DNA of 64,000 nt from JAPOUP01 sp965203255 (GCA_965203255.1 OZ241882.1:5642001-5706000), one strand, 5' to 3'; positions 53,706 through 63,560 are shown, counted from the first letter of the stretch. Made by a program: numbers and translations. The notes: generated by a model from the letters alone, not told the origin.

Positions 53706-54668
53706 TCAGACCAACGATGGGTCAATTTCCTTACAGGCCGCGACAAGGTTCCTCACAGCGTTCACGGAACTATCGAACATCTCCTGCTCATTCATGTTCA
53801 GATCGATTTCGATAACCCTTTCGATTCCTCCGCTGCCGATCACTGTCGGCACACCGACATAGAGGCCGTCCAGCCCATAGGCGTTCCTGACGTAGGCCGC
53901 GCAGGGAAGTACCCGTTTCTGGTCCTTCAGATACGCTTCGGCCATCTCGATGGCCGAGCTGGCAGGTGCATAGAACGCACTACCGGTCTTGAGAAGACCG
54001 ACAATCTCGGCTCCGCCGTCACGGGTGCGTTGGACGACGGCGTCGAGCCTGTCCTGACTGATCCAGTCCATTTCAACGAGGTCCGGCAGTGGGATGCCGG
54101 CAACGGTTGAATAGCGGATCAGGGGAACCATCGTATCTCCGTGACCACCGAGTACAAAGGCGGTGACGTCTTTCATCGAAACTCCAAATTCAAGGCTGAG
54201 AAAGTGACGGAAGCGGGCGGAATCGAGCACACCGGCCATTCCACAGACCATTTCACAAGGGAGCCCACTGAACTCCCGCAGTGCCCACACCATGGCGTCG
54301 AGCGGGTTCGTTATACAGATCACAAAGGCATTCGGGGCATGGCTCCCAATTCCTTCACCGACGGCTTTCATGACCTTGAGGTTGATGCCCAATAGGTCGT
54401 CACGGCTCATGCCGGGCTTGCGGGGCACGCCCGCGGTGACGATGCAGACGTCGGCTCCGGCGATTCCGGCGTAGTCATCTGTACCTGACAGTGTGGCGTC
54501 GAAGCCTTCCGAAGGTCCGCTCTCGGCAATGTCCAGTGCTTTGCCTTGGGGGATACCGTCAACAATATCGAAGAGAACGACGTCTCCCAGCTCTTTCATT
54601 GCGGCAAGATGGGCGAGCGTACCTCCGATCTGTCCCGATCCAATGAGTGCGATTTTCGGTCTGGCCAT
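53706..54668 (-). CDS. mdh: Malate dehydrogenase
   Basis: 320 residues of the LDH-like type common in Alphaproteobacteria. NAD loop KIALIGSGQIGGTLAHLA with the Asp of VVLFDIVDG, substrate Arg in GVPRKPGMSRDDLLGIN, AFVICITNPLDAMVW, and the catalytic His in FVLGGHGDTMVPL. Oxidises malate to oxaloacetate. First gene of the minus-strand TCA block. Confidence 0.95.
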   Translation of the reverse strand: MARPKIALIGSGQIGGTLAHLAAMKELGDVVLFDIVDGIPQGKALDIAESGPSEGFDATLSGTDDYAGIAGADVCIVTAGVPRKPGMSRDDLLGINLKVMKAVGEGIGSHAPNAFVICITNPLDAMVWALREFSGLPCEMVCGMAGVLDSARFRHFLSLEFGVSMKDVTAFVLGGHGDTMVPLIRYSTVAGIPLPDLVEMDWISQDRLDAVVQRTRDGGAEIVGLLKTGSAFYAPASSAIEMAEAYLKDQKRVLPCAAYVRNAYGLDGLYVGVPTVIGSGGIERVIEIDLNMNEQEMFDSSVNAVRNLVAACKEIDPSLV

Positions 54669-55275
54669 ATGTCCGGTCCCCAGTCAGGTTGTTCGATTTC
54701 CAATGGGTAGTCCCATAGCGAGATTGGCGCAAGGCTGGGCGCAATGGAGCGCGCAGGTGTAGTTTCCTGATTTAATCCGATCCGGCCGGCAGGTTCCTTA
54801 CTGGATTGCGGAACTCCGGGACAGCGCTGGAAGCCGAAACCCGACGTCTATCTGGCTCACGTTGCGTTCGGTGCGGTGTTTTCGGACGCTTGTCTTCCCG
54901 ATGTTCCCGACCGGCGAATTCCTTTTGCCATCGTTCATGTCTGTCTGACGCTTGCCGGGGGCAAAGCTGATGTTCCTCGCTCTGTCCTGGGTTGGATTAT
55001 GGAGTTGCGGAACCGTGAATGATCGACCGGCCGCAGTCTGAAACCAAACAGTCGTACCGACCGACTCTTGGTTCGGGGTGAGCTTCGAGTCGGCGGCAGG
55101 CAGGGAATTGTCGGACACCCAGTCAAGGGAATTCCTCATTCGGCATCACATCTAAAAGTGGACATGAATTGGGAACGGCTGCCGTCCGTTACCATCCCTT
55201 GCCCGGAAAGGGCCGCTGGTTCTGTCAGAGTCCTTGTGGATCGTTCCGTCAGTTCAGGTCGTAACCTGCCACCAG
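54669..55275. other. No supported gene
   Basis: About 600 bases between the mdh start and the soeC stop, both on the minus strand. It should hold the mdh promoter. No coding frame with a known domain is seen. Confidence 0.45.
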
Positions 55276-56151
55276 TCACCTCCTGCCGTAGTAGAGCCCG
55301 ACAACGTGTTCCGCTTCTGCAAAGAACAGCCAACGCAGGACGAACACTCCAGCGACGTGCAGGCCTGCTGCCACCCAAATGACAGGATGATGTTCCGAGG
55401 CAACGGGCATCATGACAATGGGAAGGAGAAAGCTCAGCAGAAATGCAAAGATACGCAGCTTACGCGAGTGTCGACGAGCGACGACATGGACCATCTCACG
55501 GGTAAGATAGCTGTCACCCGTATGTGGAGACTCGAAGGCGCGTACGGTAGCCGATCGACCCAGTCCTGTGGCTGTGGCAAGCGTGGTGCCGCTGGTTCGC
55601 AGCCGGGTGTCGCCGACCCTCCAGGCATGGAACTGAACCAGGGCGGTCACGGCAAGTAGCGCGAGGGCCAACCAGTTCAGTCCAGACAGGAGGGCACCGC
55701 CACAAAGTGCCAGAAGAAGAAACAACGCAGTTGTGGTCCAGTGATTCCAGCGCGGGACGGTCCTGAGCTGGGCATAGATCATGGAAGTGGCGAATACGGT
55801 TGCGACACAGAACGCTGAGCCAATCAAGGCAAGCGACAAAACCCTGGTGTCGATGAATACGGCCAATGCGGCATTGGTGCCGCAGAGCGCCAGTGTGATG
55901 CAGGCCAGCCAGCCCTCGCGCGATAGCCATGAACTCCGCCACTGGGAAAATGCCTTCAGGGCACGTTCTGGATGACCCAGGTGAAATGTCGACGCAATCA
56001 GGCCCGACGCGGCGAGAGTCAGGCCGAAACTGAATCCCATCACGGCGGGCCAACCTGAGACAGGTGGCAGGCCAAGGCAAAGGAACGCAAGGAAGCCGAA
56101 GCCCAGGCCGGAGAGAGTGGTGAACAGGATGATCGACTTTGCAGGATGCAT
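55276..56151 (-). CDS. soeC: SoeC/DmsC-type membrane anchor subunit
   Basis: 291 residues, about eight membrane helices (first: SIILFTTLSGLGFGFLAFLC). The HLGHPERALKAFSQWRSSWL segment is the signature of DmsC/SoeC anchors. It holds the catalytic dimer on the cytoplasmic side of the membrane and passes electrons to or from the quinone pool. The start overlaps the soeB stop. Naming as soeC rests on the partner subunit; DmsC-like is the safe label. Confidence 0.8.
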   Translation of the reverse strand: MHPAKSIILFTTLSGLGFGFLAFLCLGLPPVSGWPAVMGFSFGLTLAASGLIASTFHLGHPERALKAFSQWRSSWLSREGWLACITLALCGTNAALAVFIDTRVLSLALIGSAFCVATVFATSMIYAQLRTVPRWNHWTTTALFLLLALCGGALLSGLNWLALALLAVTALVQFHAWRVGDTRLRTSGTTLATATGLGRSATVRAFESPHTGDSYLTREMVHVVARRHSRKLRIFAFLLSFLLPIVMMPVASEHHPVIWVAAGLHVAGVFVLRWLFFAEAEHVVGLYYGRR

Positions 56152-56894
56152 CAGAGCCGCTCAAGAGCACCGTCGAGCCAGGCAAGGAATCCTGACGGTT
56201 CTTCTGCCACCGGTTCAAGGAATGGAGCGAGAACGTCAAGTTGCCCGTCCTTTTCGCGAGGTGGCAGATAGCGGTTGACCGGTTTCGTGCCCTGCTCCGG
56301 CATCAACTCAAGACCGTTCCGATCCTCGACGAGTTGCGAGACTTCGGATGAGGGGTCGGAAAGATCGCCGAAGTACCGCGCTCCCGTCGGGCAGGTTCGT
56401 ACACAGGCTGGAACACGATCTTCCTCCGGAAGATTGTCATTGTATATTCGGTCAACGCAAAGTGTGCACTTCTTCATCACCTTTTCGACCGGATCCAATT
56501 CTCGAGCCCCATATGGGCAGGCCCAGGCGCAGAGACCGCATCCGATGCAGTCGCTTTCATTGACCAAGACTATTCCGTCCTCCGATCGCTTGTAGCTGGC
56601 TCCGGTCGGGCAAACGGTCACGCAGGGTGCGTCCTCGCAGTGGAGACATGACTTGGGAAAGTGGACAAGCTGGGCCGCCGTGCCGTCGTCGGGTTGGACT
56701 TCGAAGGAGTGGACCCGGTTGAGGAAACTGCCGACAGGATTTGATCCATACGCATCCTTATCGGCCAGCGGTGCACCATAGTTTTCGGTATTCCAACCCT
56801 TGCAGGCGACTACGCAGGCATGACAGCCGACGCAGATGTCGAGATCGATAACGAGGCCGAGACTGCGGTCAGTGGAACTGGGAAGTTCGGTCAC
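56151..56894 (-). CDS. soeB: SoeB/DmsB-type iron-sulfur subunit
   Basis: 247 residues from the GTG at 56894, where homology begins just upstream of LGLVIDLDICVGCHACVVAC; the frame is open to 57041 but would overlap soeA. Four ferredoxin-type Cys clusters are visible: CVGCHACVVACKGW, CLHCEDAPCVTVCPTGA, CIGCGLCAWACPYGA and CTLC...CVRTCPTGA. It wires electrons between the molybdenum subunit and the membrane anchor. It starts 52 bases after soeA. Confidence 0.85.
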   Translation of the reverse strand: MTELPSSTDRSLGLVIDLDICVGCHACVVACKGWNTENYGAPLADKDAYGSNPVGSFLNRVHSFEVQPDDGTAAQLVHFPKSCLHCEDAPCVTVCPTGASYKRSEDGIVLVNESDCIGCGLCAWACPYGARELDPVEKVMKKCTLCVDRIYNDNLPEEDRVPACVRTCPTGARYFGDLSDPSSEVSQLVEDRNGLELMPEQGTKPVNRYLPPREKDGQLDVLAPFLEPVAEEPSGFLAWLDGALERL

Positions 56895-56946
56895 GTCAAT
56901 GCACCTGCTCTGCAATGAACGGTTACCAAAGTGTATAGCGTGATTG

Positions 56947-59793
56947 TCATGCGTTGGTCTTTCTGCGGATATCGCGGTTGCTGACGGGTACGGGAGACCT
57001 GACTGGAGGGAAGGATGGTTGCGATTGAGTTGGTGCACCACCAGTGACCCGTTCGACGCGCACCCTTAGGTCGAACCAGGCGGCCTGACCGGTGATCGGA
57101 TCGGAATTGGCCCAGCGTAGCCCATCACCCCGCGATGGGAGCAGTTCGTCGATCAGGTGATTGAGAATGAACCCTTCGGTCGCCTCTGAAGCGTCATTTT
57201 CGAGCGCCCATGTTCCTTTCCGTTTTCCTATCGCATTCCAGGTCCAGACAGTGCGCTCGTTCAGGGCCGCCATATGTGCGACCGGAACCGTGATCTGACC
57301 GTTAGGAGACGTCACGCGGGCCCAGTCCCCTTCCGAAAACCCATGCTCCTGCCAGATTGCGGTTGGAAGATAAAGTGGGTTTCTCCCATGAATCTGGCGT
57401 AGCCAGGCATTTTGTGAGCCCCAGGAATGGTACATGGCCATCGGGCGCTGGGTAAGCGCATGCAACGGATACGAGGATATCTCCGCCACATTATCGGAAA
57501 ACGGTGGATACCAGATTGGAAGAGGGTCAAGTGTCTCCATTATGCGTGCCCGCAACCCGTCCGGTGGCTGGCGATGACCTTTTCCGGTGGCCGCAAGCTG
57601 GAACCTTCGCATCGGTTCAAGATAGAGTTGGAAGAGATAGGGAAGCGGAGTGTCATATAGACCGGTCTCAACCGCCCAATTCTGGTAGGCGACGTTCCAT
57701 GGTTTGAAGAACGCGGCCTCTGGCGGCACTGACCTGTGCCAGAAGCCACCATGTTCGATGTAACGCTGAAGTTGATCCGGGTTTGCGCCTCCCCGCCCGG
57801 GACCTCCGTCCTTGGGTAGTTCGCCATTTCCATCCAATCGCCAGCCAGCCAAAGGGCCAATTCCCGGACGACGCTCGTGCCGCGTGATGTAATCGGCGTA
57901 ATCCCGGTAGGCTGCGGTGCCATTTCCGTTAACGAAGCCGGGCAGCCCGAGACGCGCACCGAGCTCGCACAGCACCGACTGAAAGCACCGCACGTCGCGA
58001 TCGGGCTCAATGACAGGCCAGCGGACCGCGTCGGCTGCGGCATCTGCTTCGCTTATCGGGCGGTCGAGCAGTGAGATGCAGTCGTGTCGCTCCAGATAGG
58101 TGGTGTCCGGTAGCACCAGATCGGCATAAGCCACCATTTCGGAGGCGTAAGCGTCGGAATAGACTATGTGTGGAATGATATAGTCACCGCTGTCATCGCA
58201 ATCAGTCAGCATGCTGACCATCCGAGGAGTGTTCATTGACGAATTCCACGCCATGTTTGCCATGTACATGAACAGGGTATCGATCCTGTAAGGATCACCG
58301 GCGTGGGCGTTGGAGATCACCATGTGCATCAGACCATGGGCGCTCATCGGATTCTCCCAGGAAAACGCCTTGTCGATGCGGGCGGGGCTACCGTCTTCCC
58401 GAAGGGCGAGATCTTCCGGACCATGAACGAAGCCAAGATGTGGACCGTCGAGCGGCTGGCCGGGCTCAACTCCGCAATGCGGTCTTGGATGCGCGTAGGA
58501 AGGTTTGGGGTAGGGGGGCTTGAAGCGAAAGCCACCGGGAGATTCGACCGAACCAAGAAGTATCTGCAGCAGGTGTAAGGCCCGGCAGGTCTGAAAGCCA
58601 TTGGAGTGGGCGGAAATACCACGCATGGCATGAATGCTAACCGGGCGGCCAGTCATTCTTTCGTGACGAATTCCACGCAGATCCGTCCACGGGCGATCGA
58701 TGGATATCTCTTCCTCAAAGGCGGTCCTTGCAAGCTGGGCTGCGATTCGGCGGATCTGATCAGCCGAAATTCCCGTGGGTTCCGCTGCCGCTTCCGCGGA
58801 GTATTTTGGATCGAGATAGCGCTCGGCCAGAAGCTGAAAGACCGGACGATGAATGACATCCCCCTGCGCAAGCGTGCCGGAGAGGTCAGGCTCCACTCCC
58901 TCCGCAATTGCCGGGGCCGGTTGACCTGTCCGGCGATCGATGACCAGTTCGCGACCTTCCGAGTCTCTCAGGAACAAACCGTGATTCGGGCTCTCTGGGT
59001 CCGAATTCAGCAGAATGGGTGCGTTGGTGTAGCGAGCGAGGTAGTCAAGGTCGATCCTGCCCGCCCGTAGCAGTTCATGGACCAAAGCGAGAATGAGCAA
59101 GCCGTCGGTGCCGGGCGTGATGGCTATCCATTCGTCAGCGATCGCGCTGTAACCGGTGCGGATCGGATTTACTGCGATCACCTTCGCACCGCGCGCTTTC
59201 AACTGTCCGAGGCCAATCTTGATCGGGTTGCTGTCGTGGTCCTCGGCCACTCCGAACAGCATCAGCAACTTGGTTCGATCCCAGTCAGGTTGACCAAACT
59301 CCCAAAATGCTCCGCCCATTGTGTAGATTCCAGCGGCGGCCATGTTGACTGAGCAGAAGCCACCGTGTGCGGCATAGTTCGGAGTGCCAAATCCCTGCGC
59401 CCAATAGCTTGTGAATGACTGCGACTGGTCCCGCCCGGTGAAGAAGGCGAGTTTCTCCGGGTGCTTGGCGCGAAGCGGCGCCAGCCACTCAACGGCGGTC
59501 TGGAGGGCTTCATCCCAGGAAACCTCTTCAAACTCGCCTGATCCGCGGGGGCCTTTGCGCCTCAATGGTGCGCGTAACCGCGACGGTGCGTTGACCTGCA
59601 TAATTCCCGCCGAACCCTTTGCACAGAGGACACCACGGTTCACAGGATGATCGCGATTGCCTTCGATATAGGCGATCTCTCCATTCTTCATGTGGACGTT
59701 GATACCGCAACGACAGGCGCACATATAGCATGTGGTCCTGCGGATTTCGTCGGATACCTTGGGCGATGTCTCAACTGCGGGTTGTACCGTCAT
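56947..59793 (-). CDS. soeA: Molybdopterin oxidoreductase, SoeA-like sulfite dehydrogenase
   Basis: 948 residues from ATG 59793 (GGAGG upstream; frame open to 59856). It has no twin-arginine signal, so it stays in the cytoplasm. N-terminal 4Fe-4S motif TTCYMCACRCGINVHMKNG with a fourth Cys in GVLCAKGSAG. Molybdenum-domain segments: FFTGRDQSQSFTSYWAQGFG, GVAEDHDSNPIKIGLG, AHGGFCSVNMAAAGIYTMGG. The lack of a Tat signal, the length and the A-B-C order fit SoeABC, which oxidises sulfite in the cytoplasm of purple sulfur bacteria and roseobacters. Polysulfide or DMSO reductase activity is the alternative. Confidence 0.75.
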   Translation of the reverse strand: MTVQPAVETSPKVSDEIRRTTCYMCACRCGINVHMKNGEIAYIEGNRDHPVNRGVLCAKGSAGIMQVNAPSRLRAPLRRKGPRGSGEFEEVSWDEALQTAVEWLAPLRAKHPEKLAFFTGRDQSQSFTSYWAQGFGTPNYAAHGGFCSVNMAAAGIYTMGGAFWEFGQPDWDRTKLLMLFGVAEDHDSNPIKIGLGQLKARGAKVIAVNPIRTGYSAIADEWIAITPGTDGLLILALVHELLRAGRIDLDYLARYTNAPILLNSDPESPNHGLFLRDSEGRELVIDRRTGQPAPAIAEGVEPDLSGTLAQGDVIHRPVFQLLAERYLDPKYSAEAAAEPTGISADQIRRIAAQLARTAFEEEISIDRPWTDLRGIRHERMTGRPVSIHAMRGISAHSNGFQTCRALHLLQILLGSVESPGGFRFKPPYPKPSYAHPRPHCGVEPGQPLDGPHLGFVHGPEDLALREDGSPARIDKAFSWENPMSAHGLMHMVISNAHAGDPYRIDTLFMYMANMAWNSSMNTPRMVSMLTDCDDSGDYIIPHIVYSDAYASEMVAYADLVLPDTTYLERHDCISLLDRPISEADAAADAVRWPVIEPDRDVRCFQSVLCELGARLGLPGFVNGNGTAAYRDYADYITRHERRPGIGPLAGWRLDGNGELPKDGGPGRGGANPDQLQRYIEHGGFWHRSVPPEAAFFKPWNVAYQNWAVETGLYDTPLPYLFQLYLEPMRRFQLAATGKGHRQPPDGLRARIMETLDPLPIWYPPFSDNVAEISSYPLHALTQRPMAMYHSWGSQNAWLRQIHGRNPLYLPTAIWQEHGFSEGDWARVTSPNGQITVPVAHMAALNERTVWTWNAIGKRKGTWALENDASEATEGFILNHLIDELLPSRGDGLRWANSDPITGQAAWFDLRVRVERVTGGAPTQSQPSFPPVRSPVPVSNRDIRRKTNA

Positions 59794-60867
59794 CGACCGT
59801 TCTTCCTCCAGGATAAGGGCGACCGCAGTGGATATCCGCAATTCAGGCGTATGCAACCATCTTCGGCTGTTTCAGCAACAATGGCGGTTCAAGTCAATGT
59901 ATCTTGATTTCGTCTTCCGGACGTCAGGCACCGACAGAGTTCTGTCTCATTCACTGAGGTCGAGATCGGGAGCGCTTTGGCAGCATGTCGCGTGAACTGC
60001 ACTGGCAGAAGACCTGCCCTGGAGAATCGGGGATGTGCTTCACGCCCCCACTTCCATTCCGAAGTGCAACGCCGGCCATTCCCGCAGCGGGGGCGTAGCC
60101 CGAGCGGAGGGAATGGCCGGAAGGCGTGGTTTCCGGCCATTTGCATGTCCATTGTTCCTGCACCGAAGCGGACATGACCGTGCTTGCCGTCTGAATTCCG
60201 CTCGGCCTGTTGGATACGCCTGTGTGTTGCAAGTAAGGGTTTGCGCCGGAATCCCCGAACACCGCTTCGAAGAAAGTTCGGTTGGTAGGCGTTGCCGCCT
60301 GAGTTCCACGCTCAGATCAGCCATTGGAACAGACGCTGCAGGGATCGTTCAGGATGTCTCATTGGGAACGGATCGACTTGGTGTTCCAGTCAAGCCGGCA
60401 ATCCCTGCAGTTCCCTTTCTGGTTAAGGCAAGACCAGAATCACGCTTGTCAGTTCCTTGTCTTGCCTGTCATGGCGGTTGCCGCCCCTTCCGATTGCGGC
60501 AGATCTTCCTGTTTGGAGCATAGGCGCTACGACTCGGTCGAGTCACCGTGTTGGGGATTGACCGATCGCCCGTCTATACGGGCGAATCATGCGTATATGG
60601 GCGGGAATCAGTGGTGCTCGTGATAGAAATCATGGTGATGGATTGTTGAAATTATGATCTGCTGATTCGGCATTGAGGCTGTCGTCACCGCTGCGATCAA
60701 ACCACAACATAATGCATAGTGGTGTCAGAATCCCTCGACGGAAAGTGTGACACATCACAGGGGTTCTGCAAGGTTCGATCAGGATTCGACTCAGCCGGAA
60801 TCATGTGATAATCCCGCAGTTTGTGTCGAAAAGTTCTTGCTGTTCTGTTGAGAATTGGAGAAGCACC
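59794..60867. other. No supported gene; contains IS30 end
   Basis: About 1.07 kb between divergent soeA and the wall hydrolase. It contains the solo IS30-type end at 60046-60130 and probably the promoters of both genes. No other coding sequence is recognised. Confidence 0.45.
60046..60130 (-). mobile_element. Solo right end of the IS30-type element
   Basis: 85 bp that match the right terminus of the copies at 2829 and 8891, in reverse orientation: CCCCACTTCCATTCCGAAG at 60046, the 49-bp hairpin (60072-60120), then AAGGCGTGG. No transposase or left end is nearby. Either the scar of a deletion or a small mobile palindromic unit derived from the IS. Confidence 0.8.
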
Positions 60868-61551
60868 GTGCGCCCGATTTCCCTGCTCTGCGTGGTCGGT
60901 CTGACCTGCATTTTGGGCTGTGTCGGCTCAATCGCTTCCGAGGCAATGCAGGCGGGCACTGAACGACCCGCTTCCGAGGCCAATAGGGGGGGGGGCGGTC
61001 TGTTCGGAATTCTCCGTTTCCGCTCCACCGGCGGCAATGGCATGAGTCGCGCCGCTGATCGACAGGTGCTGTTCACCAGAGACTGGCTGGATGCGCAGCC
61101 GTCGGCAACAGGTGATGCTGACTGGGAGTGCCTCGCGGAGGCGATTTATTTCGAAGCGCGCGGCGAGAGCGTTAGAGGTCAGTTCGCTGTGGCAGAGGTG
61201 ATCTCGAACCGGGTTGCCAGCGAGGGGTTTCCCGACAGCGTTTGCGAGGTCGTCAGACAGGGGACCGGTCATCTGTTTCAGTGCCAATTCACCTATTACT
61301 GTGACGGGCTGAGCGAGAAGATCAATGAACCTGTCGCCTACGAGCGCGCAGGCAAGATCGCGCGTTTGATTCTGGATGGCAAAGCGCCAAACCTCACTGT
61401 CGGAGCGACACATTTTCATACCACTGATGTCAAGCCATCCTGGTCCAGGATCTTCAAACGTACCACAACCATCGGCAGACACCATTTCCGTCGAGTGCCG
61501 ACCGATCTGGGTCGGGCTGCATTTGGACTGGTTGCGGAAGACAGCCAGTAA
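60868..61551 (+). CDS. SleB-type cell wall hydrolase
   Basis: 227 residues from GTG 60868 (GGAG 7 bases upstream); an N-terminal hydrophobic segment (ISLLCVVGLTCILGCVGSIA) suggests export, with a weak lipobox-like ILGC. The catalytic Hydrolase_2 domain covers about 85-215: ECLAEAIYFEARGESVRGQF (catalytic Glu), AEVISNRVASEGFPDSVC, FQCQFTYYCDG and GATHFHTTDVKPSW. It probably cleaves peptidoglycan. A run of ten G encodes a Gly stretch between signal and domain. Confidence 0.85.
   Translation: MRPISLLCVVGLTCILGCVGSIASEAMQAGTERPASEANRGGGGLFGILRFRSTGGNGMSRAADRQVLFTRDWLDAQPSATGDADWECLAEAIYFEARGESVRGQFAVAEVISNRVASEGFPDSVCEVVRQGTGHLFQCQFTYYCDGLSEKINEPVAYERAGKIARLILDGKAPNLTVGATHFHTTDVKPSWSRIFKRTTTIGRHHFRRVPTDLGRAAFGLVAEDSQ
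60986..60995. repeat. 10-base G tract in wall hydrolase gene
   Basis: Ten consecutive G in the linker between the signal segment and the catalytic domain, in frame as ANRGGGGLFG. A smaller counterpart of the 18-base tract at 26451-26468. Confidence 0.85.
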
Positions 61552-61605
61552 TTTCATTGATTATGTGAGTTTCGGCGGACTCGTGCGGCACTGCGGGAGA
61601 CCGTA

Positions 61606-62529
61606 ATGAGCGAAGAGATCAGGCAGGCCTTCATGCATCCCGAAGTACGCTCTGCGGCGACAGCAGGCGCTGGGCCGTTCGACCGGATCAGTCTGCGCGG
61701 CTACATCGTCAATGTGGAGATCGGTGCCTTCCAGACCGAGCGCGGCGTTCGCCAGCGAATTGAGTTCAATATCGTGGTTGAAGTGGCTCCGCACAACGAT
61801 CCAGATGACGACGTCGATCATGTATTGAGCTATGACCTGCTGACCGAGGCGATTTCGGTCGAGTTGGAATTGGAGCGGATAAATCTCCTGGAAACGTTGG
61901 CAGAGCGGGTAGCCGGTCGAATTCTGAGGCAGCCTCGGGCCATGCGGGTGTTCATTCGCATCGAAAAGCTGGATCGAGGTCCCGCGGCACTGGGGGTTGA
62001 AATCGTGCGGTCGCGCCGCCAGTCACAGGATCGCCCGGGGGCTACCGCAGAGAGCCACACTCTCCGTCCGACCATCATTTACGTGGCTGGAGAGGCGGTT
62101 ACGTCGGCAAGGGTAACGGCAGTGATTGACCGTTTCGAACTGGCAAAGCAACCGGCCATCTTCTGCGTCGGTCGAATGGGAAGCGCAGTGCCGCCACCTG
62201 AGAATCCCAAGGTGTGTCAGCGCATATGCCTGCTTGCGATCGAGCAGAGTGCATGGAGCCTTTCCGCACGCGATCGACGATTGACTGTGGTCGATACACG
62301 CACGGAACTGGATTGGGCCTTGAACAATGGCAGATTTCCGGTCTGGGCCCCCTCCAGGATGGTTCTCGGTGCTGTCGGAGCGCCGGATGCAGGGTGGGTT
62401 GATTCGCTTGAACTCGCGGCTTGGTTCGCGGGTGAGATGGGTGCGGCGGAACTGGTGACTGTCGGCATTGCGTCGCCAACAGGTATTGACCTGCTTTGCC
62501 GCGAAATCCCCTTGGAGAGTGTGCGATGA
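61606..62529 (+). CDS. folB: Dihydroneopterin aldolase with C-terminal extension
   Basis: 307 residues. The first half is FolB: DRISLRGYIVNVEIGAFQTE, RQRIEFNIVVEVAPHND, YDLLTEAISVELELERINLL and LETLAERVAGRIL (active-site region), VFIRIEKLDRGPAALGVEI. Normal FolB is about 120 residues; the remaining 160 (from about residue 155, IIYVAGEAVTSARVTAVIDR onward) have no assigned function. FolB proteins with such a tail are usual in Rhodobacterales. It cleaves dihydroneopterin in folate synthesis. The stop overlaps the folP start (ATGA). Confidence 0.87.
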   Translation: MSEEIRQAFMHPEVRSAATAGAGPFDRISLRGYIVNVEIGAFQTERGVRQRIEFNIVVEVAPHNDPDDDVDHVLSYDLLTEAISVELELERINLLETLAERVAGRILRQPRAMRVFIRIEKLDRGPAALGVEIVRSRRQSQDRPGATAESHTLRPTIIYVAGEAVTSARVTAVIDRFELAKQPAIFCVGRMGSAVPPPENPKVCQRICLLAIEQSAWSLSARDRRLTVVDTRTELDWALNNGRFPVWAPSRMVLGAVGAPDAGWVDSLELAAWFAGEMGAAELVTVGIASPTGIDLLCREIPLESVR

Positions 62530-63560
62530 TCCGTCGCTACCATCCCATCACCCGAATGGGCCCGGTTGAGAGCCAAGGAAGTTTGCAGAGAACTGTGCTG
62601 CCTTTGGCGGGCAGCGATCACGTATGGTTCGACAGCGCAAATGTCTGGACCGGGTCAGGCGGGTGGCGGCATATGAGTGGTTGCGAACTTGACGACGATG
62701 ACCGGTTCCGCCTGAGCGCCCGTCGGGCACCCATATGTGGGATCCGATTGGAGCGTCCGAGAATTATGGGCATCGTCAACGTTACGCCAGACAGTTTTTC
62801 GGACGGTGGTGATAGAATCGCTCTGGACGAGGCATTGGTCGCGATTCGATCCATGGCGGATGCGGACATCATCGATATTGGCGGTGAAAGCACCAGGCCT
62901 GGAGCGGAAACGGTTCAGGCCGCCGAGGAGATTGCCCGTGTGGTGCCGGTGATCGAATCCGCTCGCTGTGAGGGGATCACCGTCCCGATTTCAATTGATA
63001 CCCGCAAGGCGGTGGTTGCGGAAGCCGCCCTTGATGCGGGCGCGGATATGGTCAATGATGTGTCCGCATTGGCATTTGACCCCGAGATGGCAGGCCTGGT
63101 GGCTGAGCGTGGCGTGCCGATCTGCCTCATGCATGCCCAAGGGGAACCGACGACGATGCAGGATGCGCCGTGCTATGACGACGTGCGTCTTGATATTCTT
63201 GAATTTCTGGAGGCCCGAATCCGGACCGCCGAGGCTGCGGGGGTCGCCCGGGAGAGGATCATCATCGATCCTGGCATCGGATTTGGAAAGACTCTGCAAC
63301 ACAATTTGACCGTGCTTCAGTACCTTTCGCTCTTTCATGATCTTGGTGTTCCGCTATTGCTTGGGGTATCCCGCAAGCGCACGATCGGTACGATTTGCGG
63401 AGTGCCTGAGGCAAAGGAGCGGTTGCCTGGGTCGCTGGCGGCGGCGTTGCACGGTTTCGCGCAGGGAGTACACATTTTGCGGGTTCATGATGTCGGCGAG
63501 ACCATACAGGCGCTGGACATGCACATCGCGATGAACAGGGGCGAATGGAATGACCGGTAA
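62526..63560 (+). CDS. folP: Dihydropteroate synthase
   Basis: 344 residues from ATG 62526, overlapping the folB stop. The N-terminal 80 residues (PLAGSDHVWFDSANVW) are an extension typical of the order. The enzyme proper starts at RPRIMGIVNVTPDSFSDGGD (pterin loop), then IIDIGGESTRPGAETV, VPISIDTRKAVVAEAAL, ADMVNDVSAL, IIIDPGIGFGKTLQHNL and LLGVSRKRTIG. It joins p-aminobenzoate to the pterin and is the sulfonamide target. Confidence 0.93.
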   Translation: MIRRYHPITRMGPVESQGSLQRTVLPLAGSDHVWFDSANVWTGSGGWRHMSGCELDDDDRFRLSARRAPICGIRLERPRIMGIVNVTPDSFSDGGDRIALDEALVAIRSMADADIIDIGGESTRPGAETVQAAEEIARVVPVIESARCEGITVPISIDTRKAVVAEAALDAGADMVNDVSALAFDPEMAGLVAERGVPICLMHAQGEPTTMQDAPCYDDVRLDILEFLEARIRTAEAAGVARERIIIDPGIGFGKTLQHNLTVLQYLSLFHDLGVPLLLGVSRKRTIGTICGVPEAKERLPGSLAAALHGFAQGVHILRVHDVGETIQALDMHIAMNRGEWNDR

